A stretch of 16,194 bases of DNA from an uncultured Rhodospirillaceae bacterium (GCA_937891725.1 CALAHL010000902.1:1-16194); one strand, 5' to 3'; counted from the stretch's first letter, positions 7,402 through 15,309 are shown. The notes: generated by a model from the letters alone, not told the origin. A program made the numbers and translations.

Positions 7402-8793
7402 ATGAGTGCCGCGCCAATTGGGTACGATCCGAAAACCTTCAAGCCCCGGACGTTTCACGACAGGGTCGCGGGATTCAGCGCGGGAACCGATGATCCGGTC
7501 CGGTATCTCGAGGAGTGCCTCGCCGTCATCGACGCGCGAGAACCCACCGTCAAGGCCTTTGTCACCCTGAATCGGGATGGCGCCCGTGCCGCCGCCGAGG
7601 CCTCTGCCAAGCGCTGGAAAGCCGGCACGCCGCTGTCGCCAATCGACGGTATGCCGGTCGGGGTCAAGGACCTCTACATGACCAAGGACATGCCGACCCA
7701 GATGGGCAGCCCGCTCTATGCCGGGCGCGAGACTCATGAGGATTCCGCCCCGGTCCAGGCCCTGCGGCTGGCGGGCGCGGTGGTGATCGGCAAAACCGTG
7801 ACCACCGAGTTGGGGTTCTCCCATCCAGGGCCGACCACCAATCCGTTCGATCCCGCCCGCACCCCCGGCGGCTCCTCCTCCGGCTCGGCGGCCGCGATCG
7901 GGGCCGGCATGGTCCCGGCGACGCTCGGCAGCCAAGTGGTAGGCTCCATCATCCGGCCCGCCGGGTTCTGCGCCAACACCGCCATCAAGCCGACCCTCAG
8001 TGCCCTCAACCGGGGCGAGCGCCAAGGCATGAGCCAAAGCCATCTCGGCGTGCATGCGGGCTGCATCGAGGACATGTGGGCCGTGGCCGCCGCGATCGCG
8101 AGCTTCGTCGGCGGCGATCCGGGCCACCCCGGCCTCACCGGCCCCGCGACCCCACCTGCGCCGATCAGGCCGCGTCGGTTGATCGTGCTGGAGACCGAGG
8201 GCTGGGTCGACACGGGCGACGCCACCAAGGCGGCCTTCCAGGAACTGGTCGACCGGCTCATCGCCGAGGGCATCGAGATCCAGGGTCGGGCCGGCAACGC
8301 CGAGGTCGACGCTTTTGAGCGCGAGATCGACAACTCGCTTGAGCTGGCCCGCGACATCTGCGGCTGGGAGATGCGGTGGACCCTGCGGAACCTGGCGGAG
8401 AAGGACCTGTCGAAGATGTCCGACAGCCTGCGGGCCCGGCTGGAGCTGGCCGAGGGCATGCGGGTCGAGGACTATCGCGCGGCACTCATGAAACGGGAGG
8501 GGATGCGCGCCCGCTTCCGTCGTCTGGCCGAGACCGCCGACGGTTTCATTACACTGTCTTCGACCGGCCCGGCCCCGCTGATGGCCGACCCGAACAACAC
8601 CAAGGGCGAGCCCGGCATCACCCACACCACCGGCCTGCCCGCCTACAACGCCTGGACCAGTGCCGTCGGCTGCCCGGCGGTGACGGTGCCGCTGTTGACG
8701 GTCGACGGCATGCCGGTCGGCGTGCAGCTGCTCGGCGCCCACGAGGCGGACTGGAAGGTGGCGGGCATGGCGGCGTGGGCTGCGGCAATCTGA
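7402..8793 (+). CDS. Amidase-signature family enzyme
   Basis: Amidase-signature enzymes hydrolyse carboxamide bonds with a Ser-cisSer-Lys triad. The 463-residue protein has the expected lysine K89 in GMPVGVKDLYMT, the Gly/Ser-rich signature TPGGSSSGSAAAIGAGMVP with the cis-serine at S158, and the nucleophile at S182. The 24-residue spacing between S158 and S182 matches the family. The oxyanion strand reads GSQVVGSII instead of the usual GT(D/Q)TGGSI, so the residue two before the nucleophile is valine. The C-terminal part includes GLPAYNAWTSAVGCPAVTVPL and a GMPVGVQLLG motif typical of the family. The ATG has AAAGGAG six bases upstream. The gene stands alone, so neither substrate nor a GatA role is indicated; gatB and gatC are not adjacent. 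Confidence 0.9.
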   Translation: MSAAPIGYDPKTFKPRTFHDRVAGFSAGTDDPVRYLEECLAVIDAREPTVKAFVTLNRDGARAAAEASAKRWKAGTPLSPIDGMPVGVKDLYMTKDMPTQMGSPLYAGRETHEDSAPVQALRLAGAVVIGKTVTTELGFSHPGPTTNPFDPARTPGGSSSGSAAAIGAGMVPATLGSQVVGSIIRPAGFCANTAIKPTLSALNRGERQGMSQSHLGVHAGCIEDMWAVAAAIASFVGGDPGHPGLTGPATPPAPIRPRRLIVLETEGWVDTGDATKAAFQELVDRLIAEGIEIQGRAGNAEVDAFEREIDNSLELARDICGWEMRWTLRNLAEKDLSKMSDSLRARLELAEGMRVEDYRAALMKREGMRARFRRLAETADGFITLSSTGPAPLMADPNNTKGEPGITHTTGLPAYNAWTSAVGCPAVTVPLLTVDGMPVGVQLLGAHEADWKVAGMAAWAAAI

Positions 8794-8801
8794 CCCCAAC
8801 C

Positions 8802-8830
8802 TTGCCCTTCCGCCTCCGCCTTGCTATACG
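8802..8830 (+). promoter_or_regulatory. Candidate sigma-70 promoter for ahcY
   Basis: TTGCCC at 8802-8807 is followed after a 17-base spacer by TATACG at 8825-8830, with TG at 8822-8823 making an extended -10. Each hexamer matches consensus at four of six positions and the spacing is ideal. The predicted start near 8837 leaves a leader of about 90 bases before the ahcY ATG and falls within the palindrome GAGTTAACTC (8834-8843). Confidence 0.55.
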
Positions 8831-8833
8831 CCC

Positions 8834-8926
8834 GAGTTAACTCATATCCAAATTTGCGCGCTGCCCGCGATGCCGTTTTGGCTGGGCTTTTTTGAGTTCC
8901 GCGCACAACGCTTCGAAGGAGCCGTC
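8834..8926 (+). promoter_or_regulatory. Structured ahcY leader with terminator/antiterminator alternatives
   Basis: The leader can fold two mutually exclusive ways. One is the terminator at 8863-8893. The other is an outer helix AACTCA (8839-8844) with TGAGTT (8893-8898), an inner helix CCAAA (8848-8852) with TTTGG (8877-8881) and a small hairpin CGCG-CTGCC-CGCG (8857-8869). The second fold consumes the GG of the terminator stem and the last T of its tract. This is the usual layout of an attenuator or transcriptional riboswitch. I do not recognise a known SAH, SAM-II or other class in it. The pairings are seen in the sequence; regulation and any ligand are inferred. Confidence 0.45.
8863..8893 (+). 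terminator. Intrinsic terminator-like hairpin inside the ahcY leader
   Basis: GCCC (8863-8866) pairs with GGGC (8884-8887) and GCC (8872-8874) pairs with GGC (8880-8882). The loop is five bases and the left arm has a five-base bulge. Six T residues follow immediately (8888-8893). Only 33 bases separate it from the ahcY ATG, too short for another promoter and leader. Any transcript reaching ahcY should therefore cross it, which argues for regulated termination. It could alternatively be a remnant terminator for the upstream amidase gene. Confidence 0.5.
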
Positions 8927-10222
8927 ATGGCCGAATTCACTGATTACAAGGTTGCCGATATCAGCCTCGCCAAATGGGGTCGTCAGGAGATCAACATTGC
9001 CGAGACCGAAATGCCCGGTCTCGTCGCGATCCGTGAAGAATACGGCCCGTCCAAGCCCCTAGCCGGCGCGCGGATCGTCGGCTGTCTGCACATGACCATT
9101 CAAACCGCCGTTCTGATCGAGACGCTGAAGATCCTTGGCGCCGATATCCGCTGGTCGTCCTGCAACATCTTCTCGACCCAGGACCACGCCGCCGCCGCCA
9201 TCGCGGCCGTCGGCATCCCGGTGTTTGCCTGGAAGGGCGAGACCGAGGAAGAGTACGAATGGTGCATTCATCAGACCATCAAGGGCCCGGACGGCTGGAC
9301 CCCGAACATGCTGCTGGATGACGGCGGTGACCTGACCGTCATCATGCACGAGCAGTATCCGGAGCTGATGGCCGACGTGAAGGGCGTTTCCGAGGAGACC
9401 ACCACCGGTGTCCACCGCCTTTATGAGATGGCCAAGAAGGGCAAGCTGATGGTTCCGGCCATCAATGTGAACGACAGCGTGACCAAGTCGAAATTCGACA
9501 ACCTGTACGGCTGCCGCGAGTCCCTGTCCGACGGTATCCGCCGGGCGACCGACGTGATGTTCTCGGGCAAGGTCGCGGTCGTTGCCGGCTATGGCGATGT
9601 CGGCAAGGGCTCGGCCCAGTCGCTGCGGAATTCCGGTGCGCGGGTCATGGTCACCGAAGTTGATCCGATCTGCGCACTGCAGGCGGCGATGGAAGGCTTC
9701 CAGGTCGTCACCATGGACGAAGCGGCACCGGTCGCCGACATCTTCGTTACGGCCACCGGCAACAAGCACATCCTCACCATCGACCACATGCGGGCGATGA
9801 AGGACCGGGCGATCGTCTGCAATATCGGCCATTTCGACAATGAGATTCAGGTCGATGCGCTTCGGAACATGAAGTGGGACAACGTGAAGCCGCAGGTCGA
9901 CGAGGTCGAGTTTCCGGACGGCAAGCGGATCCTGCTGCTGGCCGAGGGCCGGCTGGTCAACCTGGGCTGCGCCACCGGTCACCCGAGCTTTGTGATGAGC
10001 GCGTCGTTCTCCAACCAGGTGTTGGCGCAGATCGAGCTCTGGAAGAACCATGCCAACTACGAGAAGAAGGTCTACGTCCTGCCGAAGAAGCTGGACGAGC
10101 GGGTTGCCGAGCTGCACCTGAAGAAGATCAACGCCAACCTGTCGAAGCTTTCCAAGGAGCAGGCCGAGTACATCGGCGTGACCCCCGAGGGTCCGTTCAA
10201 GCAGGAAGCCTACCGGTACTAA
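8927..10222 (+). CDS. ahcY: Adenosylhomocysteinase (S-adenosylhomocysteine hydrolase)
   Basis: AhcY reversibly splits S-adenosylhomocysteine into adenosine and homocysteine using tightly bound NAD. It removes the product inhibitor of methyltransferases and feeds the methionine cycle. The 431-residue protein has the substrate-site histidine H55, the block SEETTTGV at 155-162, catalytic K187 and D191 within DSVTKSKFDNLYGCRES, the NAD motif GYGDVGKG at 221-228, NIGHFDNE near 299 and the C-terminal lysine/tyrosine tail ending in YRY. It lacks the roughly 40-residue insertion seen in many bacterial homologues, so it is about the length of the animal enzyme. The ATG at 8927 has GAAGGAG upstream and matches the family start. 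An in-frame ATG at 8870 lies inside the structured leader and is rejected. Confidence 0.98.
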   Translation: MAEFTDYKVADISLAKWGRQEINIAETEMPGLVAIREEYGPSKPLAGARIVGCLHMTIQTAVLIETLKILGADIRWSSCNIFSTQDHAAAAIAAVGIPVFAWKGETEEEYEWCIHQTIKGPDGWTPNMLLDDGGDLTVIMHEQYPELMADVKGVSEETTTGVHRLYEMAKKGKLMVPAINVNDSVTKSKFDNLYGCRESLSDGIRRATDVMFSGKVAVVAGYGDVGKGSAQSLRNSGARVMVTEVDPICALQAAMEGFQVVTMDEAAPVADIFVTATGNKHILTIDHMRAMKDRAIVCNIGHFDNEIQVDALRNMKWDNVKPQVDEVEFPDGKRILLLAEGRLVNLGCATGHPSFVMSASFSNQVLAQIELWKNHANYEKKVYVLPKKLDERVAELHLKKINANLSKLSKEQAEYIGVTPEGPFKQEAYRY

Positions 10223-10240
10223 GTCTTACCGGACACAAAT

Positions 10241-10273
10241 CGGACGACCTCCGCCAAGGCGCGAGGTCGTCCG
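10241..10273. terminator. 11-bp stem-loop downstream of ahcY, auxiliary structure
   Basis: CGGACGACCTC at 10241-10251 is a perfect complement of GAGGTCGTCCG at 10263-10273, around an 11-base loop that can itself form CGCC/GGCG. No T-run follows on the plus strand. On the minus strand the flank is ATTTGTG. It could be a 3'-end stabilising hairpin for ahcY or a back-up terminator for gyrB transcripts coming from the right. Confidence 0.45.
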
Positions 10274-10279
10274 TCAAAG

Positions 10280-10333
10280 AAAGCCCTGGACCATCCCGAC
10301 GCCGAGCGCACGGATATGGTCCAGGGCTTTTTT
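10280..10333 (+). terminator. Strong intrinsic terminator of ahcY, possibly bidirectional
   Basis: AAAGCCCTGGACCAT at 10280-10294 pairs perfectly over 15 bases with ATGGTCCAGGGCTTT at 10316-10330. The loop is 21 bases and six T residues end the element (10328-10333). On the other strand the stem is followed by TTTCTTTG, so it may also stop gyrB transcripts, which end at 10361 from the opposite direction. It separates two convergent transcription units. Confidence 0.9.
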
Positions 10334-10360
10334 GTTTCGGAAGCCCGATCAGCGTGTCCG

Positions 10361-12826
10361 CTACACGTCCAGGTTCGCGACCTTCAGGGCATTGGTCTGA
10401 ATGAACTCGCGACGCGGTTCGACAACATCGCCCATCAGGGTGGAGAAGATCTCCTGCGCCTCATCGGCGTGGGCAACCTTGACCTGAAGCAGCGTTCGGG
10501 CCTCGGGATCCAGCGTGGTCTCCCAGAGCTGGCCGGGGTTCATTTCGCCCAGACCCTTATAGCGGTTGACCGTCAAACCCTTGCGCCCGGTCGCATAGAC
10601 CGCCTCGATCAGACCCACCGGCCCGCGAACCGTCCGGTCGCCGTCCTTACCGGTGAGGGTCGCCGGCTGATCGAACAGACCCTGGAGGTCCAGGGCCCGG
10701 TCATGCACCGCCCGCGCCTCAGGCGACCTCAGGAAAGCGCCGTCCATCCGGTAGGTTTCGGTCACGCCACGCAGGGTCCGGCGAATGACGATCGCCGGGC
10801 CGGTTTCGGTCTCTTCATAGCCACCGTCCCAGCCGCGCTCGTGCAGCTCGGCCATCTCGTTCATTCGGGTCGCCAAGGCAACGGCGATCGGTTGCGCCAC
10901 GTCCGGATCCGCCAGCACGTCCGGGTTCAACCCACCGGTGACGGCAGCCTGCTCCACCAAGTCCGCATTGCCGAGCCTACGCGCCAACGGATCGGTCAAG
11001 TTCTTGATCTGTCGTGAGTTCTCGGACCGGTCGGCGAGATCGATCCCGGCGATCTGGGTGCCGTCGCCGAGGGTCAGGACACTGCCTTTGGTGCCCTCGT
11101 CAATCAGGAATTTCTCGAGCGCCCGGTCGTCCTTGAGGTAGGTCTCCTCGTTGCCGCGCTTGACCCGGTATAGCGGCGGCTGGGCAATGTAGAGATAGCC
11201 GCGCTCGATCAGTTCCGGCATCTGGCGGAAGAAGAAGGTCAGCAGCAGGGTCCGAATGTGGGAGCCGTCAACATCGGCGTCCGTCATGATGATGATGCGA
11301 TGATAGCGGAGCTTGTCGATCGCGAACTCGTCCGGGCCGATGCTGGTGCCCAGGGCCGCGATCAGGGTCCCGATCTCCTGGCTGGCCAGCATCTTGTCGA
11401 AGCGGGCGCGCTCCACATTCAGGATCTTGCCGCGCAAAGGCAGAATTGCCTGGGACTTCCGGTTACGGCCCTGTTTGGCGGAGCCGCCGGCGCTGTCACC
11501 CTCGACCAGGAACAGTTCGGCCTTGGACGGATCGCGTTCCTGACAATCGGCCAGCTTGCCGGGCAGGTTGGCGATGTCGAGCACGCCCTTGCGACGGGTC
11601 AGCTCCCGCGCCTTGCGGGCGGCCTCGCGGGCAGCCGCGGCCTCGTAGGCCTTGGCTACAACCTTCTTGGCCTCGTTCGGGTGCTCGTCGAACCATTGGT
11701 CCAGTTTCTCACCGACGACGTTTTCCACCACCGGCTTGACTTCGGAGGACACCAGCTTGTCCTTGGTCTGCGAGGAGAACTTCGGATCCGGCACCTTGAC
11801 CGAAAGGATACAGGTCAGTCCTTCCCGCGCATCGTCGCCGCTGAGAGAAACCTTCTCCTTCTTGGCGATACCGGAGCTTTGGGCATAGTTGTTGATCTGC
11901 CGCGTCAGAGCCGCGCGGAATCCGGCGAGGTGCGTGCCGCCATCCTTTTGCGGGATGTTGTTGGTGAAGCACAGCATGGTCTCGTGATAGCTGTCGGTCC
12001 ACTCCATCGCGACCTCGACCACGATATCGTCCCGCTCGCCCTTCATCTCGAGGGTCGGGTGCACCGGATGGCGCGACCGGTCCAGATAGTTCACGAAGGC
12101 CACCAGACCGCCCTCGTAATAGAGGTCGACCTTCTTCGGCTCGGCCGAGCGTTCGTCCGTCAGGATGATGTGCACGCCGGAATTCAGGAACGCCAGTTCC
12201 CGCAGCCGATGCTCCAGCGTTGCGAAATCGAACTCCACCATGGTGAAGGTCTCTTTCGACGGCTTGAAGGTGATCTCGGTTCCGGTCTTTTCTCCGGCCT
12301 CGCCGGTGACTTCCAAATCGCCTTCCGGAACGCCGTGCCGGAACCGCATGAAGTGGTCTTTTCCGGCCCGCAGAATGCGCAGATCCAGGGTCTCGGACAG
12401 CGCGTTCACGACCGACACACCGACACCGTGGAGGCCGCCCGAAACCTTGTAGGAATTCTGGTCGAACTTACCGCCGGCATGCAGCTGGGTCATGATGACC
12501 TGGGCCGCCGACACACCCTCCTCGGTATGAATGTCGACCGGAATGCCCCGGCCGTTATCCGTCACGGTCACCGAGCCGTCGGAATTCAGGATCACGTTGA
12601 CCGCGTCGCACCAGCCCGCCAGGGCTTCGTCGATTGCGTTATCGACCACCTCGTAGACCATATGGTGCAGGCCGGAGCCGTCATCGGTGTCACCGATATA
12701 CATGCCGGGTCGCTTGCGCACCGCGTCGAGCCCGCGCAGAACCTTGATGGAATCCGCCCCGTACTCGTTCTGGTTCCGCTCGTTCAGGTTTCCGGTTTCG
12801 CCTTTCACGGCGTCATCGTCGGACAT
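10361..12826 (-). CDS. gyrB: DNA gyrase subunit B
   Basis: GyrB supplies the ATPase and part of the DNA-cleavage core of gyrase (GyrA2GyrB2), which introduces negative supercoils. The 821-residue protein is the full-length type with the insertion in the C-terminal half, like E. coli. The GHKL ATPase shows catalytic E59 and N63 (YEVVDNAIDEALAG), D90 (TDNGRGIP), the G-loop GGLHGVG at 130-136 and the QTK loop at 353-355. The TOPRIM domain has EGDSAGGSAKQGR from E442, PLRGK at 463-467 and DADVDGSH from D516. The C-terminus has YKGLGEMNPGQLW, which contacts GyrA. The ATG at 12826 has GGAG ten bases upstream. It lies 30 bases after recF and is probably the last gene of the dnaN-recF-gyrB unit. Confidence 0.98.
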   Translation of the reverse strand: MSDDDAVKGETGNLNERNQNEYGADSIKVLRGLDAVRKRPGMYIGDTDDGSGLHHMVYEVVDNAIDEALAGWCDAVNVILNSDGSVTVTDNGRGIPVDIHTEEGVSAAQVIMTQLHAGGKFDQNSYKVSGGLHGVGVSVVNALSETLDLRILRAGKDHFMRFRHGVPEGDLEVTGEAGEKTGTEITFKPSKETFTMVEFDFATLEHRLRELAFLNSGVHIILTDERSAEPKKVDLYYEGGLVAFVNYLDRSRHPVHPTLEMKGERDDIVVEVAMEWTDSYHETMLCFTNNIPQKDGGTHLAGFRAALTRQINNYAQSSGIAKKEKVSLSGDDAREGLTCILSVKVPDPKFSSQTKDKLVSSEVKPVVENVVGEKLDQWFDEHPNEAKKVVAKAYEAAAAREAARKARELTRRKGVLDIANLPGKLADCQERDPSKAELFLVEGDSAGGSAKQGRNRKSQAILPLRGKILNVERARFDKMLASQEIGTLIAALGTSIGPDEFAIDKLRYHRIIIMTDADVDGSHIRTLLLTFFFRQMPELIERGYLYIAQPPLYRVKRGNEETYLKDDRALEKFLIDEGTKGSVLTLGDGTQIAGIDLADRSENSRQIKNLTDPLARRLGNADLVEQAAVTGGLNPDVLADPDVAQPIAVALATRMNEMAELHERGWDGGYEETETGPAIVIRRTLRGVTETYRMDGAFLRSPEARAVHDRALDLQGLFDQPATLTGKDGDRTVRGPVGLIEAVYATGRKGLTVNRYKGLGEMNPGQLWETTLDPEARTLLQVKVAHADEAQEIFSTLMGDVVEPRREFIQTNALKVANLDV

Positions 12827-12856
12827 GGTCTTCGGTCTCCAAACCGTTCTCGGCCA

Positions 12857-14053
12857 TCAGGACACAACGCGTCCGTCAGCCACGTCGAAAAGATGGGCCC
12901 GGTGCGCGATCGGTTGAAACACCGACCGGTCCGTGCCGGTAAGCCAAGCCTGTCCACCCAGATCCAGGACGGCCTCGAACAAAGCTGCCCGTCTGCGTTC
13001 GTCCAGATGGGCCGCCACTTCGTCCAGCAGCAGAATGGGGGCTGCCCCCTCGTCGACCGCCTGCAGCCGTGCATGGGCCAGCACAATGGCGATCAGAAGC
13101 GCCTTCTGCTCTCCGGTCGAGCACAGCCCGGCCGGCATCGATTTTGGGATATGCGTGACCGACAACTCGGTCCGGTGCGGTCCCTCGGCCTCGCCGCCGG
13201 CGCGCCGTGTGGCCGCCAAAGACCCACGGATCCGGTCTTCGACCTCAAGGGCAGGCCGGTTCTCGAGCCAACGATCGGCCTCGCCGTCCAGCGCCAGGGC
13301 GGCGGCCGGAAACGGCTCGGCCATCCGGCCGCAAATTCGGTTCAGCCGGGCGACCATTCCGGCGCGGGCCGCCAGCACCGCCACGCCGGTCCCGGCCAGA
13401 GTTTCTTCCAGAGCCTCGAACCAGGCCGATTCCCGACGTCCGTCCTTGATCAGCCGGTTGCGCTCCCGCCAGGCATGTTCGTATCCGCTGACCCGGCCGG
13501 CATGCTCGGGGTCGAACGCGAAGACCAGCCGGTCCAGGAACCGGCGGCGGCCGGACGCGCCCTCGACGAACAGCCGGTCCATCGCGGGGGTCAGCCAGGA
13601 AATCGTCAGATGATCCGCCAGCGTCTGCTGGGTGCGCGCGGGCTCGCCGTCGATCCGAACGATCCGGCGCTCCCCCTCGGCTAGCGGATCGCGACCGGTC
13701 CCGATACGGGCGTCGTCCATCTTGCCGGAAACATCGGCCGAAACCGCCCAGCTGGTGGCCGGATCAGCGGCACCCGCCCGATCGATCTCCGACAGTTTCG
13801 CACGCCGCAATCCGCGTCCGGGGATCAGAAACGAGACCGCCTCGAGCAGGTTGGTCTTACCGGCCCCGTTGGAGCCGGTCAGCACCACCGCCTCTCCCTC
13901 AGGAGACAGAGCCGCGCGGCCGTAGTTCCTGAAATCCGTCAGGCTCAGACGCCGCACCGCAAGACGGCGGGCGGCGGAGGCCGGGCGCGCGATCGGTGCC
14001 GGCTCCGGAGTCTTTGAGCCGTCGGGGGACAGGATGAGGGGTTGTGCGGTCAC
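12857..14053 (-). CDS. recF: DNA replication and repair protein RecF (GTG start)
   Basis: RecF is an SMC/Rad50-like ABC-type ATPase that, with RecO and RecR, loads RecA at single-strand gaps and stalled forks. The protein has the family opening LSLTDFRNYGR (about 37-46), Walker A GSNGAGKT at 60-67, signature CSTGEQKA at 311-318 and Walker B ILLLDEVAAHLD at 340-351. Its 398 residues exceed the usual 360-380 because of a Pro/Ala-rich N-terminal extension of about 30 residues. The annotated start is a GTG at 14051-14053, eight bases after dnaN, without a clear ribosome site. A GTG at codon 33 would give a typical N-terminus, so the extension may not be translated. Confidence 0.95.
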   Translation of the reverse strand: MTAQPLILSPDGSKTPEPAPIARPASAARRLAVRRLSLTDFRNYGRAALSPEGEAVVLTGSNGAGKTNLLEAVSFLIPGRGLRRAKLSEIDRAGAADPATSWAVSADVSGKMDDARIGTGRDPLAEGERRIVRIDGEPARTQQTLADHLTISWLTPAMDRLFVEGASGRRRFLDRLVFAFDPEHAGRVSGYEHAWRERNRLIKDGRRESAWFEALEETLAGTGVAVLAARAGMVARLNRICGRMAEPFPAAALALDGEADRWLENRPALEVEDRIRGSLAATRRAGGEAEGPHRTELSVTHIPKSMPAGLCSTGEQKALLIAIVLAHARLQAVDEGAAPILLLDEVAAHLDERRRAALFEAVLDLGGQAWLTGTDRSVFQPIAHRAHLFDVADGRVVS

Positions 14054-14061
14054 GCCGAACG

Positions 14062-15183
14062 TCAGACCCGCATCGGCATCAGGACGTAGAGCGCGCTTTC
14101 GTCGCCCTCGTCCGTGACGATGGTCGGTGACGCGGCATCGGCCATGGTGAAGACGGCCTTGTTGCCGTCGTCGATCTGGTCCGCGATGTCGATCAGATAC
14201 CGGGAGTTGAAGCCGATTTCGATCGGACCCGCGCCGTATTCGACATCCAGCTCCTCGGTCGCCTGCCCGCTATCCGGGCTGTTGGCCGACAGCGTGAGAG
14301 TGCCGTCGACCATCGACATTTTCACCGATCGGGATTTTTCGGTTGAGATGGTGGCGACCCGATCGACCGCCTGCTTGAACTCGCGGCAGGTCACCAGCAG
14401 CTTCTTGTCGTTCGACTGCGGAATCACCCGCTCGTAATCCGGGAAGGTTCCGTCGATCAGTTTGGTGGTCAGCACGGTATTTTCGAACGAGAACCGCAAC
14501 TTGTTCTCGCTCAGGCCGATATGGACGTCGCCATCGGTTTCGTCGATCAGCTTGCGAATCTCGTTGACGGCCTTGCGCGGCACGATCACCGACGGCATGC
14601 CAGCGGCCCCGTCCGGCAATGGCATCTGAACCCGCGCCAACCGATGGCCATCGGTGGCAACCGCCCGCAGCACGGGCATGTCGTTCTCGGTCGTCTCATG
14701 CAGATAGATGCCGTTCAGGTAATACCGCGTCTCCTCGGTGGAGATCGCGAACCGGGTCCGATCGATCAGCGTCTTGGCGTCAGCTGCCGAGAGCACGAAG
14801 TTGGTCGGCAACTCGTCGCCCGTCAGGCTCGGAAAATCCTCGACCGCCAGGGTCGGCAGCGAGAAGTTCGAACGGGCCGCCCGAATGGTCATCCGACCGC
14901 TGTCCGGCACCATCGCCAATTCGATCTCGGAGCCGTCCTGCAGCTTGCGGATGATCTCATACAGCGTGTGCGCGGGAACCGTGACCGCCCCAGGCTCGCT
15001 CACCGAGCACCCGACGCTCTCGACCACGTCCATGTCCATGTCGGTCGCGTTTAGACCCAGACGGCCATCTGCAGCCCGCAAAAGCACGTTCGCGAGGATC
15101 GGAATGGTGTTCCGACGTTCGACGACGCTCTGCACGTGGGCCAAGGGCTTGAGAAGAGCGGCGCGGTCTATGGTGATCTTCAT
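14062..15183 (-). CDS. dnaN: DNA polymerase III beta subunit (sliding clamp)
   Basis: DnaN forms a dimeric ring around DNA that tethers Pol III and binds other replication and repair proteins through clamp-binding peptides. The 373-residue product fits three repeated domains. Recognisable parts are MKITIDRAALLKPLAHVQ at the start, RRNTIPILANVLL near 34-46, YYLNGIYLH and ATDGHRLA in domain two, and the C-terminal YVLMPMR typical of the clamp hydrophobic pocket. The ATG at 15181-15183 matches the family. A GTG eleven codons upstream (15214-15216) lacks a ribosome site and is rejected. The Shine-Dalgarno before the chosen ATG is weak. Transcription continues into recF after eight bases. Confidence 0.98.
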   Translation of the reverse strand: MKITIDRAALLKPLAHVQSVVERRNTIPILANVLLRAADGRLGLNATDMDMDVVESVGCSVSEPGAVTVPAHTLYEIIRKLQDGSEIELAMVPDSGRMTIRAARSNFSLPTLAVEDFPSLTGDELPTNFVLSAADAKTLIDRTRFAISTEETRYYLNGIYLHETTENDMPVLRAVATDGHRLARVQMPLPDGAAGMPSVIVPRKAVNEIRKLIDETDGDVHIGLSENKLRFSFENTVLTTKLIDGTFPDYERVIPQSNDKKLLVTCREFKQAVDRVATISTEKSRSVKMSMVDGTLTLSANSPDSGQATEELDVEYGAGPIEIGFNSRYLIDIADQIDDGNKAVFTMADAASPTIVTDEGDESALYVLMPMRV

Positions 15184-15309
15184 GGAATGACTGCCTAGGC
15201 TCGAATGGGTCGACACGATCGAAAGGCTCGATCAAACGGGGTTGGTCTGCGGTTTCACGTCACTTCTCCGACTGGAGACATCCTCCAAAAGGCCCGAGAT
15301 CTGACACAA

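Noticed and set aside
7387..8799. 470-codon open frame on the minus strand opposite the amidase
   Set aside because: It is an antisense shadow of a clear amidase-signature gene, with repetitive Gly/Arg/His/Asp composition and no motif.
8870..8926. Upstream in-frame ATG adding 19 residues to AhcY, or a leader peptide
   Set aside because: The ATG lies inside the terminator-like hairpin without a ribosome site, and AhcY proteins begin near MAEFTDYKVAD. It is not independent of the ahcY frame, so it is not a separate leader peptide.
8834..8926. Known SAH riboswitch upstream of ahcY
   Set aside because: A GCGCTGC string resembling part of the SAH core is present, but I do not see the flanking GAGGAGCG and GGCUCG-type pairing segments or the downstream pseudoknot partner. 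The leader is reported as an unclassified structure instead.
11258..13684. 808-codon open frame on the plus strand opposite gyrB and recF
   Set aside because: It is antisense to two certain genes in a GC-rich genome where stop codons are rare. The translation is rich in Arg, His, Gly and Gln without recognisable domains, and it crosses the recF-gyrB junction.
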